Position numbers and translations under genes: made by a program. Shown here piece by piece: positions 34,708 through 43,768 of a stretch of DNA of 45,274 nucleotides. Numbering within the stretch: the first letter of the stretch is position 1; every line of letters begins with the position of its first letter. The notes beneath the pieces were generated by a model. That model worked only from the letters and a program-made list of their open reading frames with translations. It did not search any database and had not been told where the DNA came from. The DNA comes from JALZUE01 sp051251725 (GTDB taxonomy: Bacteria > Pseudomonadota > Gammaproteobacteria > Enterobacterales > Alteromonadaceae): NCBI GenBank assembly GCA_051251725.1, contig JBPOFN010000035.1:1-45274 (forward strand), in the 5' to 3' direction.

Positions 34708-37398
34708 CTACTCAGTTTCAGCTTTCTTTTTCGTCGCTACTTTTTTCTTCGCTGCTGGTTTCTTTTTGGCTGCCGCTTTCTTTTTCGGTTTAGGTAACTC
34801 TTCTACCCATTTACCATCAACAACCCGTGCCGACCAGCCACTCGCTTTACCATCAATCTCAGTCATTACATACTGTTCTTTGGTTTTACGGCTGTAACGC
34901 ACGATAGCTTCATTACCACTAGGGTCTTGTGCTGGTGCGTCAGCTAAATAATAAAACTTAGATGATATTCTGTCTCTAAAGCGTTGTAACTCGGCAACTT
35001 TCGGCGCTCGAGTTTCTCTTGAGCGCGGGAAAGTATTAGCAGCAAGGAATATCCCTGCCGCGCCATCACGTAACACAAAGTGCGCCTCAGATTTTTCACA
35101 AGCCAATTCTGGTAATTGAACTGGATCTTCTTTTGGTGGCGCAGCTTCTCCGCTCGCTAATAACTTACGGGTGTTTTTACATTCGCTATTGGTACAATCA
35201 AAGTATTTTCCGAAACGGCCGTTTTTCAGCTCCATTTCAGACTCACAACGGTCACATTCTAAAATAGGTCCGTCGTAACCTTTAATTTTAAAGGTACCTT
35301 TTTCGAGTTCAATCCCTTCACAGTGTGGGTTATTACCACAAACATGTAATTTACGCGTTTCATCGATTAGATAACTATCCATCGCGGTGCCACATTTGTC
35401 ACAACGATGCATCGCACGTAATGCTTCTGTTTCTTGATCTTCCGCTAAAACACTAACCGCTTCTTCACCAGGCGTTAAATTCAAGGTTTGAGTACAGCGT
35501 TCTTTTGGCGGTAAAGCATAACCAGAACAACCTAAAAACACACCGGTTGATGCGGTACGAACCCCCATTTTACGGCTACATGTAGGGCAATCAATATCAG
35601 TTAATACCATTTCATTGCTTGGCATGCCGCCATCTTCAGCAGGAGAATCAGCTAAAGCTAATTTTTTGCTGAAATTTTCATAAAACTTATCAAGAACCGC
35701 TTTCCAGTCAATTTTTCCTTCGGCGATCTCATCAAGCGAGTTTTCCATGTTGGTGGTGTAATCATAACTCATCAACTTAGGAAAACTAGCAAACAGGCTA
35801 TCGGTAACAATTTCACCCATTTTTTCTGCATAAAAGCGTTTTTTCTCTAATCGAACATAACCGCGATCTTGAATAGTCGAAATGATTGACGCATAAGTCG
35901 ATGGGCGACCGATAGAGCGTTTTTCTAACTCTTTTACTAGTGAGGCTTCACCAAAGCGCGCAATCGGCTTAGTGAAGTGCTGAGCTGGTTCTAGCTTTTC
36001 AAGCGTGATTTTGTCACCCACACTTAAATCTGGTAAATGGGTGTCATCTTTTAATAATTGTGGGTGAACTCGTGTCCAACCATCAAATTTCATCACTCGC
36101 CCTTTGGCTTTTAATTCAAATTTGTCAGCCGCAACCGTTAATGTTGAAACGTCATAGCGTGCTGCGGTCATTTGACAAGCAACAAATTGACGCCAAATTA
36201 ACTCATATAATTTACGGGCATCGGCTTCCATACCATCTAATAAAGCAGCTTCTAATTTTACATTAGACGGACGAATAGCTTCATGCGCCTCTTGTGCATT
36301 AGCTTTGCTGCCATATAATTTTGCTTTTTCAGGTAAATAATCAGCGCCAAAATTGTCATTGATATAACCACGACACATTTCAACCGCATCTTTACTCAAG
36401 TTCGTTGAATCGGTACGCATATAAGTTATATGCCCCGCTTCATATAAACGCTGAGCTAAGCCCATAGTACGTTTCACGCCAAAACCTAAACGGGTACTGG
36501 CAGCTTGTTGCAAAGTAGAAGTAATAAATGGCGCTGACGGCGTGCTTTTTGAAGGTTTATCTTCACGCTTGCTAACCGCGTAATTAGCCGACTGTAAAGT
36601 ATTAACTGCTGCCATAGCATCAGTTTCATTGGTCGGTTTAAAAGCTTTACCCGCTTCATGTGTAACCGCTAGGGTTAGTGGCGTTTTAGCTTCGGTCGTT
36701 GTTTCAGCGCTAATATCCCAATATTCTTCTGGCACGAACGCTTTAATTTCACGTTCGCGTTCAACCACTAATTTAACAGCGACTGACTGAACACGACCGG
36801 CAGATAAACCACGGGCTATTTTTTTCCACAATAATGGGCTGACCATAAATCCAACAACGCGATCTAAAAATCGACGCGCTTGCTGGGCATTAACCCCTGG
36901 AATACTTAATTCGCCAGGTGTTGAGAATGCTTGTTGAATTGCATTTTGAGTAATTTCGTTAAAAACAACACGTTTGTACTTAGCGTCATCACCACCAATA
37001 ATTTCTTTTAGGTGCCATGCGATAGCTTCCCCTTCTCTATCCAAATCGGTTGCGAGATAGATGGTGTCAGCATTTTCGGCAAGTTTTTGTAATTCAGCGA
37101 CAACTTTTTCTTTGCCTGGCAAAATATGATATTCAGCTTGCCAGTTATTCTCTGGGTCAATACCCATTCGATTAACCAGTGATTGCCGATCACGCTTAGC
37201 TTTATATTTGGCTTTAACCTCAGGCGACATTTTTCTCACCTCAGCAGGTGGCTTAGTAGCAACCTTTTTACCGGTACTGCTGGTCGGAAGATCACGCACA
37301 TGACCGACACTAGATTTAACCACAAAATCTTTTCCAAGATATTTGTTGATGGTTTTCGCTTTTGCTGGTGACTCTACTATTACTAGAGATTTTGCCAT
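34708..37398 (-). CDS. topA: DNA topoisomerase I
   Basis: 896 residues from the ATG at 37396-37398, giving MAKSLVIVESPAKAKTI as in all TopA proteins; an upstream in-frame ATG at 37437 adds 13 unrelated residues. TOPRIM domain at the N-terminus (with YLATDLDREGEAIAWHL), active-site Tyr in ITYMRTDSTNLS, and three Cys4 zinc fingers (CPTCSRKMG..., CDKCGTAMD..., CDRCESEME...). A Lys-rich tail of KKK/AAK repeats lies at the C-terminus. It relaxes negatively supercoiled DNA. Monocistronic, convergent with the halogenase. Length and domain order match gammaproteobacterial TopA. Confidence 0.97.
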   Translation of the reverse strand: MAKSLVIVESPAKAKTINKYLGKDFVVKSSVGHVRDLPTSSTGKKVATKPPAEVRKMSPEVKAKYKAKRDRQSLVNRMGIDPENNWQAEYHILPGKEKVVAELQKLAENADTIYLATDLDREGEAIAWHLKEIIGGDDAKYKRVVFNEITQNAIQQAFSTPGELSIPGVNAQQARRFLDRVVGFMVSPLLWKKIARGLSAGRVQSVAVKLVVEREREIKAFVPEEYWDISAETTTEAKTPLTLAVTHEAGKAFKPTNETDAMAAVNTLQSANYAVSKREDKPSKSTPSAPFITSTLQQAASTRLGFGVKRTMGLAQRLYEAGHITYMRTDSTNLSKDAVEMCRGYINDNFGADYLPEKAKLYGSKANAQEAHEAIRPSNVKLEAALLDGMEADARKLYELIWRQFVACQMTAARYDVSTLTVAADKFELKAKGRVMKFDGWTRVHPQLLKDDTHLPDLSVGDKITLEKLEPAQHFTKPIARFGEASLVKELEKRSIGRPSTYASIISTIQDRGYVRLEKKRFYAEKMGEIVTDSLFASFPKLMSYDYTTNMENSLDEIAEGKIDWKAVLDKFYENFSKKLALADSPAEDGGMPSNEMVLTDIDCPTCSRKMGVRTASTGVFLGCSGYALPPKERCTQTLNLTPGEEAVSVLAEDQETEALRAMHRCDKCGTAMDSYLIDETRKLHVCGNNPHCEGIELEKGTFKIKGYDGPILECDRCESEMELKNGRFGKYFDCTNSECKNTRKLLASGEAAPPKEDPVQLPELACEKSEAHFVLRDGAAGIFLAANTFPRSRETRAPKVAELQRFRDRISSKFYYLADAPAQDPSGNEAIVRYSRKTKEQYVMTEIDGKASGWSARVVDGKWVEELPKPKKKAAAKKKPAAKKKVATKKKAETE

Positions 37399-37779
37399 AG
37401 GTTTTTCGTTTCCTGATGAAGATGGGCACTTGCCCAATATTGCTGTACCAAACCTTAAATGCGCCGTAATTTGCTGCTTAGCCTACGGAAGGTACAAAAT
37501 ATTAATGCATTAATTGTCTTTATTTAGATATATCTGCAATTTAATGACTTAACAAGTAATTATTTAAATTGTCAGTAAAATTGTTATCAATTGACTGAAT
37601 ATCGCTATTTTCGCGTCATCATAATCGACTTTATAGATAAATTTAATAGCTAAGGTAGAATATTTTACAAAGAAATGCCTAATTATTTATTAAAATGGCT
37701 TATAAAATATAAAATAAGGGATAAAAAAATACCGCTAACCCATTAATAAGGCAGCGGTATTTTTTATAAACTAGTAAAA
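37399..37779. promoter_or_regulatory. topA upstream region
   Basis: 381 bases between the topA start and the purF stop. It must carry the topA promoter; on the minus strand TTGATA followed after 17 bases by TTAAAT is one of several possible AT-rich matches. A perfect 14-bp palindrome ATTAATGCATTAAT lies at 37501-37514, and the purF terminator at 37725-37764. No gene or RNA was recognised. Confidence 0.4.
37725..37764 (-). terminator. purF terminator
   Basis: AAAAATACCGCT (37725-37736) pairs with AGCGGTATTTTT (37753-37764), a 12-bp stem with a 16-base loop and T-runs on both strands, 16 bases after the purF stop codon. Confidence 0.85.
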
Positions 37780-39291
37780 CTAGCCTTCATTATACAAATC
37801 AATAATTGATTCGGCATTTTTATCAGAATTTTCTTTGGTTTCGTTATTACGCTTCGCATCTAATCTTTCAAGATATTCTTGATTAATATCATTAGTGATA
37901 TATTGACCATCAAACACTGAGGTTTCAAAACGTTTAACTTCTGGGTTAGCTTTACCAACCGCTTCAACTAAATCTTCAATTGATTGATAAATCAATTTAT
38001 CAGCGCCAATCATTTCACATATGTCATCAAGATCACGACCATGTGCGATTAATTCATTAGCGCTTGGCATATCAATCCCATAAACATTAGGGAAACGGAT
38101 TTCTGGTGCCGCTGAAGCAAAATACACTTTTTTAGCGCCTGATGATCTTGCCATATCAATGATCTGTTCAGAGGTAGTACCGCGAACAATTGAGTCATCA
38201 ACTAACAGTACATTTTTCCCTTTAAATTCAGCGCCAATTGCATTTAATTTACGGCGTACTGATTTTTTACGCTGCTCTTGACCCGGCATAATAAAAGTAC
38301 GGCCAATGTAACGGTTTTTAACAAAACCTTGACGGTACGGAATATCAAGATGGTTAGCAATTTGTAACGCGATGTCACATGACGTTTCTGGAATAGGAAT
38401 GATAACGTCAATTTCTTCATCAGCCCATTCTTTTGAAATTTTCTCTGCCAGCTTGTTACCCATTTCAACACGAGAAGCATAAACCGACATTTTATCGATG
38501 GTTGAGTCCGGGCGAGCAAAGTAAACAAATTCAAAAATACATGGGCTAAAAGTAGGATTTTCAGCACACTGTTCGCTATGAATAGAACCATTTTCGCCGA
38601 AGAATATCGCTTCGCCTGGCGCCACATCACGAACAAATTTAAAGTCACAAGCATCAAGTGCCACAGATTCTGAGGCAACCATGTACTCAACACCCTTTTC
38701 AGTTTCACGCTTACCAAATACCAGTGGGCGAATACCGTTTGGATCTCGAAATGCCACCATACCATGGCCGATAATAAGTGCTACCGTGGCATAACCACCA
38801 CGGACACGTTTATGGACATTTCTGATCGCATTAAAAATATCGCGAGGCGTTAATTCTAATGATTCACTATTTTGTAATTCGTAACCTAAAATGTTCATTA
38901 AGACTTCTGAATCAGAAGTGGTATTTACATGACGACGAGCAGTGTTAAATAACCATTCTTGTAACTCTTCAGCATTGGTTAAGTTACCGTTATGCGCTAA
39001 CGCAATACCAAAAGGTGCACTGGTATAAAAAGGTTGTGCTTCTGAACAGCTCGATGAACCGGCGGTAGGATAGCGAATATGACCGATACCAATGTTGCCT
39101 TGTAAACGCAGCATATGACGCGTGTGAAATACATCTTTCACTAAGCCATTATCTTTACGTAAACGAAAAGTATTATCGTTAATAGTAACGATACCAGCGG
39201 CATCCTGGCCTCGATGTTGTAAAACAGTTAAGCCATCATAAAGAGCCTGACTAACTGATGATTGACCCACGATACCAACAATACCACACAT
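37780..39291 (-). CDS. purF: Amidophosphoribosyltransferase
   Basis: 503 residues. First step of purine synthesis: PRPP plus glutamine to phosphoribosylamine. It starts MCGIVGIVG, with Cys2 the glutaminase nucleophile, and has the Ntn-hydrolase part (LQHRGQDAAGI) and the PRPP site VLLVDDSIVRGTTSEQII. Cytoplasmic. SD GGAG lies before the ATG; 24 bases separate it from cvpA, as in the E. coli cvpA-purF unit. No propeptide is visible, as in the E. coli type. No PurR-like box was seen upstream of cvpA. Confidence 0.97.
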   Translation of the reverse strand: MCGIVGIVGQSSVSQALYDGLTVLQHRGQDAAGIVTINDNTFRLRKDNGLVKDVFHTRHMLRLQGNIGIGHIRYPTAGSSSCSEAQPFYTSAPFGIALAHNGNLTNAEELQEWLFNTARRHVNTTSDSEVLMNILGYELQNSESLELTPRDIFNAIRNVHKRVRGGYATVALIIGHGMVAFRDPNGIRPLVFGKRETEKGVEYMVASESVALDACDFKFVRDVAPGEAIFFGENGSIHSEQCAENPTFSPCIFEFVYFARPDSTIDKMSVYASRVEMGNKLAEKISKEWADEEIDVIIPIPETSCDIALQIANHLDIPYRQGFVKNRYIGRTFIMPGQEQRKKSVRRKLNAIGAEFKGKNVLLVDDSIVRGTTSEQIIDMARSSGAKKVYFASAAPEIRFPNVYGIDMPSANELIAHGRDLDDICEMIGADKLIYQSIEDLVEAVGKANPEVKRFETSVFDGQYITNDINQEYLERLDAKRNNETKENSDKNAESIIDLYNEG

Positions 39292-39315
39292 GAAATATTC
39301 TCCGCCTAAGCTTGG

Positions 39316-39798
39316 TTAGGATAAAAAATTGGATGATTGTTTGAGATACTCAAAAAACCATTCAATAACTAATGTAAATTCAGGAACTAATAAGGATGCT
39401 TGCCACCAAGTACTAGAGCCAGCAGGGGTAAATGCATCCATAAAAAACAATAACGCGCTCGTCACTAATACGCCTCTTAAGGCACCAAAAACTAATCCTA
39501 GAAGGCGATCAGTACCTGATAAACCTGTTTTCGAAACAAGTTGTCCAATCAGGTAATTAATCAAAGCACCTAAAATAAGAGTGGTGATAAAAAGAATAGC
39601 GACGGCAGCAGCATTACGTAAGAATTGATCAGAAATGTTCGTTAACAAAGTTGCTAGATTAGCGTAAAAAGTACTGGCAATAAAAAACGCACCGATCCAG
39701 ATCACGAGTGATACCGCCTCTTTGACGAAACCCCTCACTAAACTAATTAACGTTGATATACCAATCACCGTTAAAATGGCATAATCTATCCAAACCAT
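39316..39798 (-). CDS. cvpA: CvpA family membrane protein
   Basis: 160 residues with four hydrophobic segments (about 5-20, 30-50, 65-90, 100-122) and the CvpA pattern WIDYAILTVIGISTLISLVRG and GTDRLLGLVFGALRGVL. Inner-membrane protein needed for colicin V production and envelope homeostasis in E. coli; the molecular role is still unclear. It is directly upstream of purF (24 bases) as in E. coli, and downstream of dedD, so the two form a conserved operon. A -10 TAGAAT with a GC-rich discriminator lies in the 69 bases between dedD and cvpA. Confidence 0.95.
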   Translation of the reverse strand: MVWIDYAILTVIGISTLISLVRGFVKEAVSLVIWIGAFFIASTFYANLATLLTNISDQFLRNAAAVAILFITTLILGALINYLIGQLVSKTGLSGTDRLLGLVFGALRGVLVTSALLFFMDAFTPAGSSTWWQASLLVPEFTLVIEWFFEYLKQSSNFLS

Positions 39799-39830
39799 AT
39801 GTAGAACATTCTCATTATTTAGAGGCGCGC

Positions 39831-39836
39831 ATTCTA
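39831..39836 (-). promoter_or_regulatory. Predicted -10 of the cvpA-purF promoter
   Basis: On the minus strand TAGAAT is followed by GCGCGCCTC, a GC-rich discriminator like those of growth-rate and ppGpp-sensitive promoters. The -35 side (AGGTAA at 17 bases) is weak. The same discriminator style is seen before accD and truA. Confidence 0.45.
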
Positions 39837-39867
39837 ACAGAAGCGAGCATTAGTTACCTAATTTTTT

Positions 39868-40509
39868 TTACGGTTTTGTTACTTTATAACGAGTAACCTT
39901 ACCTTGAAATTTTGTCAACTCTTTGAGTTTAGGTAATTTTTTTTCTAAGACACTTTTTACTAATTCAGGGCCGACAAAAACTTTGGTTAAGGTGCCGTTT
40001 TTAGTTTTGATTGGTTTAGTGAATACGTTAAAGTCATTTGCTTCTAATTTAGCGACCAGTGCAATAACATTTTTTTCATGACGAAAGCTACCTAGCTGAA
40101 CCACCCAATGCTCCTCAGGCTCCACAGTTTTCACTGTATTTTCTACCTGTGCAGCTTCACTCGCTGGTTTACTATCACTGGGCTTAGTTAAGGTGGTAAT
40201 TTTAATTTTTGACGTATCAATAGCTTGTGCGCTGTTATTATTAAGTGTTTCTTGATGGTAAGGTTGTTTTTCAAAAACATCAGCCATGGCCTGCTCTTTA
40301 TCGATTTTTTGTTTCGATATTTGTGCTAGTTTTTCTTTTGGAAAAGGCTTGCTTTCTGGCTTGTCGATCACCACGGGCGCTTGCGGTATACCTTCGAAGT
40401 CGGCGTGTAACTCTGCTTTTTTACCATCTAATAAATCGGGCAAAAATATCACGGCTGCAGCGGCAACCATTACCGTACCGACTAATCGGTTTTGAAAAGG
40501 TGTAGACAA
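39868..40509 (-). CDS. dedD: DedD, SPOR-domain cell-division protein
   Basis: 213 residues. The N-terminus STPFQNRLVGTVMVAAAA is the cytoplasmic tip and single membrane segment (about 8-24) and matches E. coli DedD. A Pro/Lys/Glu-rich linker leads to a SPOR domain (about 133-213, EEHWVVQLGSFRHEKNVIAL), which binds denuded septal peptidoglycan. The start codon is TTG (40507-40509), supported by AGGAG seven bases upstream and by homology. The SD overlaps the folC stop codon, so translation is probably coupled. Part of the folC-dedD-cvpA-purF order. Confidence 0.94.
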   Translation of the reverse strand: MSTPFQNRLVGTVMVAAAAVIFLPDLLDGKKAELHADFEGIPQAPVVIDKPESKPFPKEKLAQISKQKIDKEQAMADVFEKQPYHQETLNNNSAQAIDTSKIKITTLTKPSDSKPASEAAQVENTVKTVEPEEHWVVQLGSFRHEKNVIALVAKLEANDFNVFTKPIKTKNGTLTKVFVGPELVKSVLEKKLPKLKELTKFQGKVTRYKVTKP

Positions 40510-40518
40510 AATTAACTC

Positions 40519-41805
40519 CTAAACAAGTTGTCGCCTAATTTCAGCAACAGTGAAAAAAGAACCAAAAACTAAAATTAAATCAGTTGGTTCTGAGTTATCG
40601 AGGGCTAGTTTATAGCCCTCACGAACATTATCAAAGCAATTAATATTATTACTGTCATCAGGGAAGAATGATTGCAATTGCGCTGGAGTTGCCGCTCTCG
40701 TTATGTCTAAACCACCTAAATACCAATGTTTTACAATTTTCAGTAAAGGTTTAATCGCATTGGCGATATCTTTATCCGCCATCATACCAAGTACCGCATG
40801 AATATTTTGCTTACCCTGGCGATGTTCGCGCTGCGTTAAAAAATCTGCAAGATATCTAGCCGCTTGCGGATTATGGCCGACATCAAGCATTAATTGACGA
40901 TTGCCAGGTAAAGGAAATATTTCAGTACGACCTGGCACTTTTGTCTGCTCAATTAACCGATTTATTTTTGGAGTAGTTAACTCAATATTTAATAACTCAA
41001 GCACCATTAACGCGGTTGCAATATTCGCTTTTGGAATAAAAGGCTGAATCAAGTGGGTAAAATTTTGTTTGTCTGATTGCCATTGCCAGCTGTTATCCAT
41101 ACTAACTTCCGCCGTATGAAAATCTATATGACGACACTTCAAACGACTTTTTATCTTATTAGCATGATCAATGACACTTTTCGGGGCATCAAGGCACCCT
41201 ACTACGGAAAATTTATCGGCACGCATAATGCCCGCTTTTTCAAAACCAATTTTTTCGCGAGTATCACCTAGAAATGCTTGGTGATCTAAATCAATAGTAG
41301 TAACGACGGCAATATCAGCATCAATAAGGTTGGTTGCATCTAATCGCCCACCTAAACCAACTTCAAGAATAATAACATCAGGCCTAACCGTCTGTAAGAC
41401 TAGAAAAGCAGCTAAGGTGGTGTATTCGTAGTAAGTAAGTGAAATATCGCCACGAGCAGCTTCTATGGCTTCAAAGGCAGTAATTAACGATTGATCATCA
41501 ATATCTGTTTTATTGATACGTAAACGTTCATTAAATTTTTCAATATGCGGAGAAGAATAAACAGCGACCGTTTTATGTTCGGCTAACAAGGCATTTTCTA
41601 AAAATGCACAAGTTGTGCCTTTGCCATTCGTACCCGCGACTGTGATCACCGCAGCAAAACTTAAATCAATATTAAGCTGCTTCGCAACTTGCCCAATACG
41701 AGTTAACCCTAATTCTATTTCTGTCGAATGAAGGTTCTCTAAATAAAAAAGCCATTCATTAAGCGTTTGCTTAATTGAATGGCTTTGATCAAATGGTTTT
41801 GTCAT
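40519..41805 (-). CDS. folC: Dihydrofolate/folylpolyglutamate synthase
   Basis: 428 residues, bifunctional Mur-ligase-family enzyme that joins dihydropteroate to glutamate and then adds further glutamates. P-loop VAGTNGKGTTCAFLENALL, then SSPHIEKFNERLRI, the central VVTTIDLDHQAFLGDTREK and the C-terminal LDVGHNPQAARYLADF. Cytoplasmic. It starts 26 bases after accD with no clear SD, and ends ten bases before the dedD TTG start. Order and length agree with E. coli FolC. Confidence 0.96.
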   Translation of the reverse strand: MTKPFDQSHSIKQTLNEWLFYLENLHSTEIELGLTRIGQVAKQLNIDLSFAAVITVAGTNGKGTTCAFLENALLAEHKTVAVYSSPHIEKFNERLRINKTDIDDQSLITAFEAIEAARGDISLTYYEYTTLAAFLVLQTVRPDVIILEVGLGGRLDATNLIDADIAVVTTIDLDHQAFLGDTREKIGFEKAGIMRADKFSVVGCLDAPKSVIDHANKIKSRLKCRHIDFHTAEVSMDNSWQWQSDKQNFTHLIQPFIPKANIATALMVLELLNIELTTPKINRLIEQTKVPGRTEIFPLPGNRQLMLDVGHNPQAARYLADFLTQREHRQGKQNIHAVLGMMADKDIANAIKPLLKIVKHWYLGGLDITRAATPAQLQSFFPDDSNNINCFDNVREGYKLALDNSEPTDLILVFGSFFTVAEIRRQLV

Positions 41806-41831
41806 TTTAATTTATATTACTACTAATTAAA

Positions 41832-42689
41832 TTACGCTACGCTTGGCGGCAATCCCATAAATTTTGAGATATTTCGCGCTAAGGTATCACGCATATCGCG
41901 GCGATCAACAATAATATCAATCGCACCTTTTTCTAATAAGAATTCACTACGCTGAAAACCTTCAGGTAATTTTTCACGTACTGTTTGCTCAATAACACGT
42001 GGGCCGGCAAAACCAATTAATGCTTTCGGTTCAGCGATGTTTAAATCACCTAACATCGCTAAACTGGCAGAAACCCCACCCATTGTTGGATCTGTTAATA
42101 CTGAAATATAAGGCAAACCTTTTTCGCTCATTTTCGCTAATGCAGCACTGGTTTTAGCCATTTGCATTAAAGAGAACAATGCTTCTTGCATACGGGCACC
42201 ACCACTTGCTGAAAAACACACAAACGGTAAGTTATGTTTTAAACAATATTCAACACCAGCGACAAAACGAGCACCAACAACCGAAGCCATTGAACCACCT
42301 AAAAACGCAAATTCAAATGCAGCAACAACAACAGGAATACCTTTAACTTCGCCTTTCATTACCACTAACGCGTCTTTTTCACCGGTATTTTTTTGTGCAG
42401 CAGAAAGACGGTCTTTGTAACGCTTAGAGTCTTTAAACTTTAAAATGTCTTGGGCTTCAAATTCGCTACCTAGTTCAAGTCGCTCACCTTGATCTAAAAA
42501 TCCTTCAATGCGTTTACGTGCGCTAATACGCATATGATGGTCACATTTAGGACACACTGACATTTGTCGATCAACTTCTGCTTGATACAACACAGCATCA
42601 CAAGAAGAACATTTAACCCAAACGCCTTCAGGGATATTGCGCTTTTGAGTCGATTTTGCTTTTGGGAGAATTTTTTCTATCCAGCTCAT
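41832..42689 (-). CDS. accD: Acetyl-CoA carboxylase carboxyltransferase subunit beta
   Basis: 285 residues. Forms the carboxyltransferase with AccA for malonyl-CoA synthesis. The N-terminal zinc ribbon has CSSCDAVLY and CPKCDHH; the crotonase-type body has FSASGGARMQEALFSLMQ and the GFAGPRVIEQTVREKLPEGF motif. Cytoplasmic. The promoter region has -35 TTGTTT and -10 TAAAAT with a GC-rich discriminator. First gene of the accD-folC-dedD set after truA. Confidence 0.97.
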   Translation of the reverse strand: MSWIEKILPKAKSTQKRNIPEGVWVKCSSCDAVLYQAEVDRQMSVCPKCDHHMRISARKRIEGFLDQGERLELGSEFEAQDILKFKDSKRYKDRLSAAQKNTGEKDALVVMKGEVKGIPVVVAAFEFAFLGGSMASVVGARFVAGVEYCLKHNLPFVCFSASGGARMQEALFSLMQMAKTSAALAKMSEKGLPYISVLTDPTMGGVSASLAMLGDLNIAEPKALIGFAGPRVIEQTVREKLPEGFQRSEFLLEKGAIDIIVDRRDMRDTLARNISKFMGLPPSVA

Positions 42690-42760
42690 AGTATTTTTTG
42701 CCTGTAGCCTGTAGCTTAACTTAAAATATGAACACGCGAATCTAATCGGTGAGAGCGCGC

Positions 42761-42789
42761 ATTTTAGGTCAATTAGATAATGAAAACAA
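42761..42789 (-). promoter_or_regulatory. Predicted accD promoter
   Basis: On the minus strand TTGTTT (42784-42789) and TAAAAT (42761-42766) are 17 bases apart, followed at once by GCGCGC. The start would give a leader of about 65 bases that includes a doubled heptamer at 42701-42714. Confidence 0.55.
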
Positions 42790-42875
42790 ATATAACCGAA
42801 GATTTAACCATAATTTAGTGATATTTTAATACTAAAAACTGGTCGGCTCTGTTAAATGTAAACGTGATTATAGCT

Positions 42876-43661
42876 TTAATCTGCTAAAAAAAGTGGTCCC
42901 ATTGCATGTTTCGGTAAATCAAAATGCTTGGGATAATCGACTGCGACAAAATATAATCCGCCAGCAGCTGCCGTCATTCCTGCCAAGCAACGGTTCTTCG
43001 CATCTAATACATCTTTCATCCACTGAACAGTTTCAATGGCTTGACCAACGCGCATTAAACTCCCTGCAATATTTCTGACCATATGGTGTAAAAAAGCATT
43101 GCCTTTAACATCTATGATCACATAATTACCTTGGCGAGAAACATGACAATGGCTCAATGTTCTCACCGGTGAGTGCGATTGACAGTGCACCGTTCGAAAG
43201 GAAGTAAAGTCATGCTCCCCAACTAAAAATTGCGCAGCTTGATGCATTAAGTTTTCATCCAAAGGATGCTGACAAAAGCTGATCCCTGACGCTAAAATGG
43301 CCGGCCGTAAACGTGCGTTATTGATAATATATCGGTAACGCCTTGCCGTTGCTGAAAACCTAGCATGAAAATCATCAGGCACTTTTTTAACCCAACGAAC
43401 GGCAATATCATTAGGCATATTGGTATTAACACCTAATGTCCACGCGACGTCTTTTCTGATTTTATCCGTTTCAAAATGGACTATTTGATTCGTTGCATTG
43501 ACACCCGTATCGGTGCGACCAGCACAAATAACTTCAATCGTTTCATTCGCTATTTTTGAAAGTGCTTCTTCTAGCCGCTGTTGAACACCAATAACATTTT
43601 TCTGTCGCTGCCAGCCACAGTATTTTTTACCGTCGTATTCAACACCTAATGCATAACGCAT
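42876..43661 (-). CDS. truA: tRNA pseudouridine38-40 synthase
   Basis: 261 residues. Makes pseudouridine at positions 38-40 of the tRNA anticodon arm. Family marks: MRYALGVEYDGKKYCGWQRQ, the catalytic Asp51 in CAGRTDTGVNATNQ, and FLHHMVRNIAGSLMRVG. Cytoplasmic. SD GAGG precedes the ATG. It lies downstream of fimV with its own promoter and upstream of accD, as in many gammaproteobacteria (E. coli has dedA between truA and accD). Confidence 0.97.
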   Translation of the reverse strand: MRYALGVEYDGKKYCGWQRQKNVIGVQQRLEEALSKIANETIEVICAGRTDTGVNATNQIVHFETDKIRKDVAWTLGVNTNMPNDIAVRWVKKVPDDFHARFSATARRYRYIINNARLRPAILASGISFCQHPLDENLMHQAAQFLVGEHDFTSFRTVHCQSHSPVRTLSHCHVSRQGNYVIIDVKGNAFLHHMVRNIAGSLMRVGQAIETVQWMKDVLDAKNRCLAGMTAAAGGLYFVAVDYPKHFDLPKHAMGPLFLAD

Positions 43662-43687
43662 ATTTTACCTCTCAAAGTTGGAGGCGC

Positions 43688-43716
43688 ATTATCTACAATT
43701 TTAACAAAAAAGCCAA
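43688..43716 (-). promoter_or_regulatory. Predicted truA promoter overlapping the fimV terminator
   Basis: On the minus strand TTGGCT (43711-43716) and GATAAT (43688-43693) are exactly 17 bases apart, with GCGCC as discriminator. The -35 lies in the 3' arm of the fimV terminator stem. Confidence 0.6.
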
Positions 43717-43736
43717 CGCTTAAACGTTGGCTTTTT
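43706..43736 (-). terminator. fimV terminator
   Basis: AGCCAACG (43711-43718) pairs with CGTTGGCT (43725-43732), extended by A/T pairs on each side to about 13 bp, with a run of T on both strands. It is 33 bases after the fimV stop codon. Confidence 0.88.
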
Positions 43737-43768
43737 ATGACAGGATGGCTAATTAAAAGAGACAATAT

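Noticed and set aside
37501..37514. Palindrome ATTAATGCATTAAT upstream of topA as an operator
   Set aside because: Perfect but AT-rich, single copy, and no regulator nearby; it may be chance.
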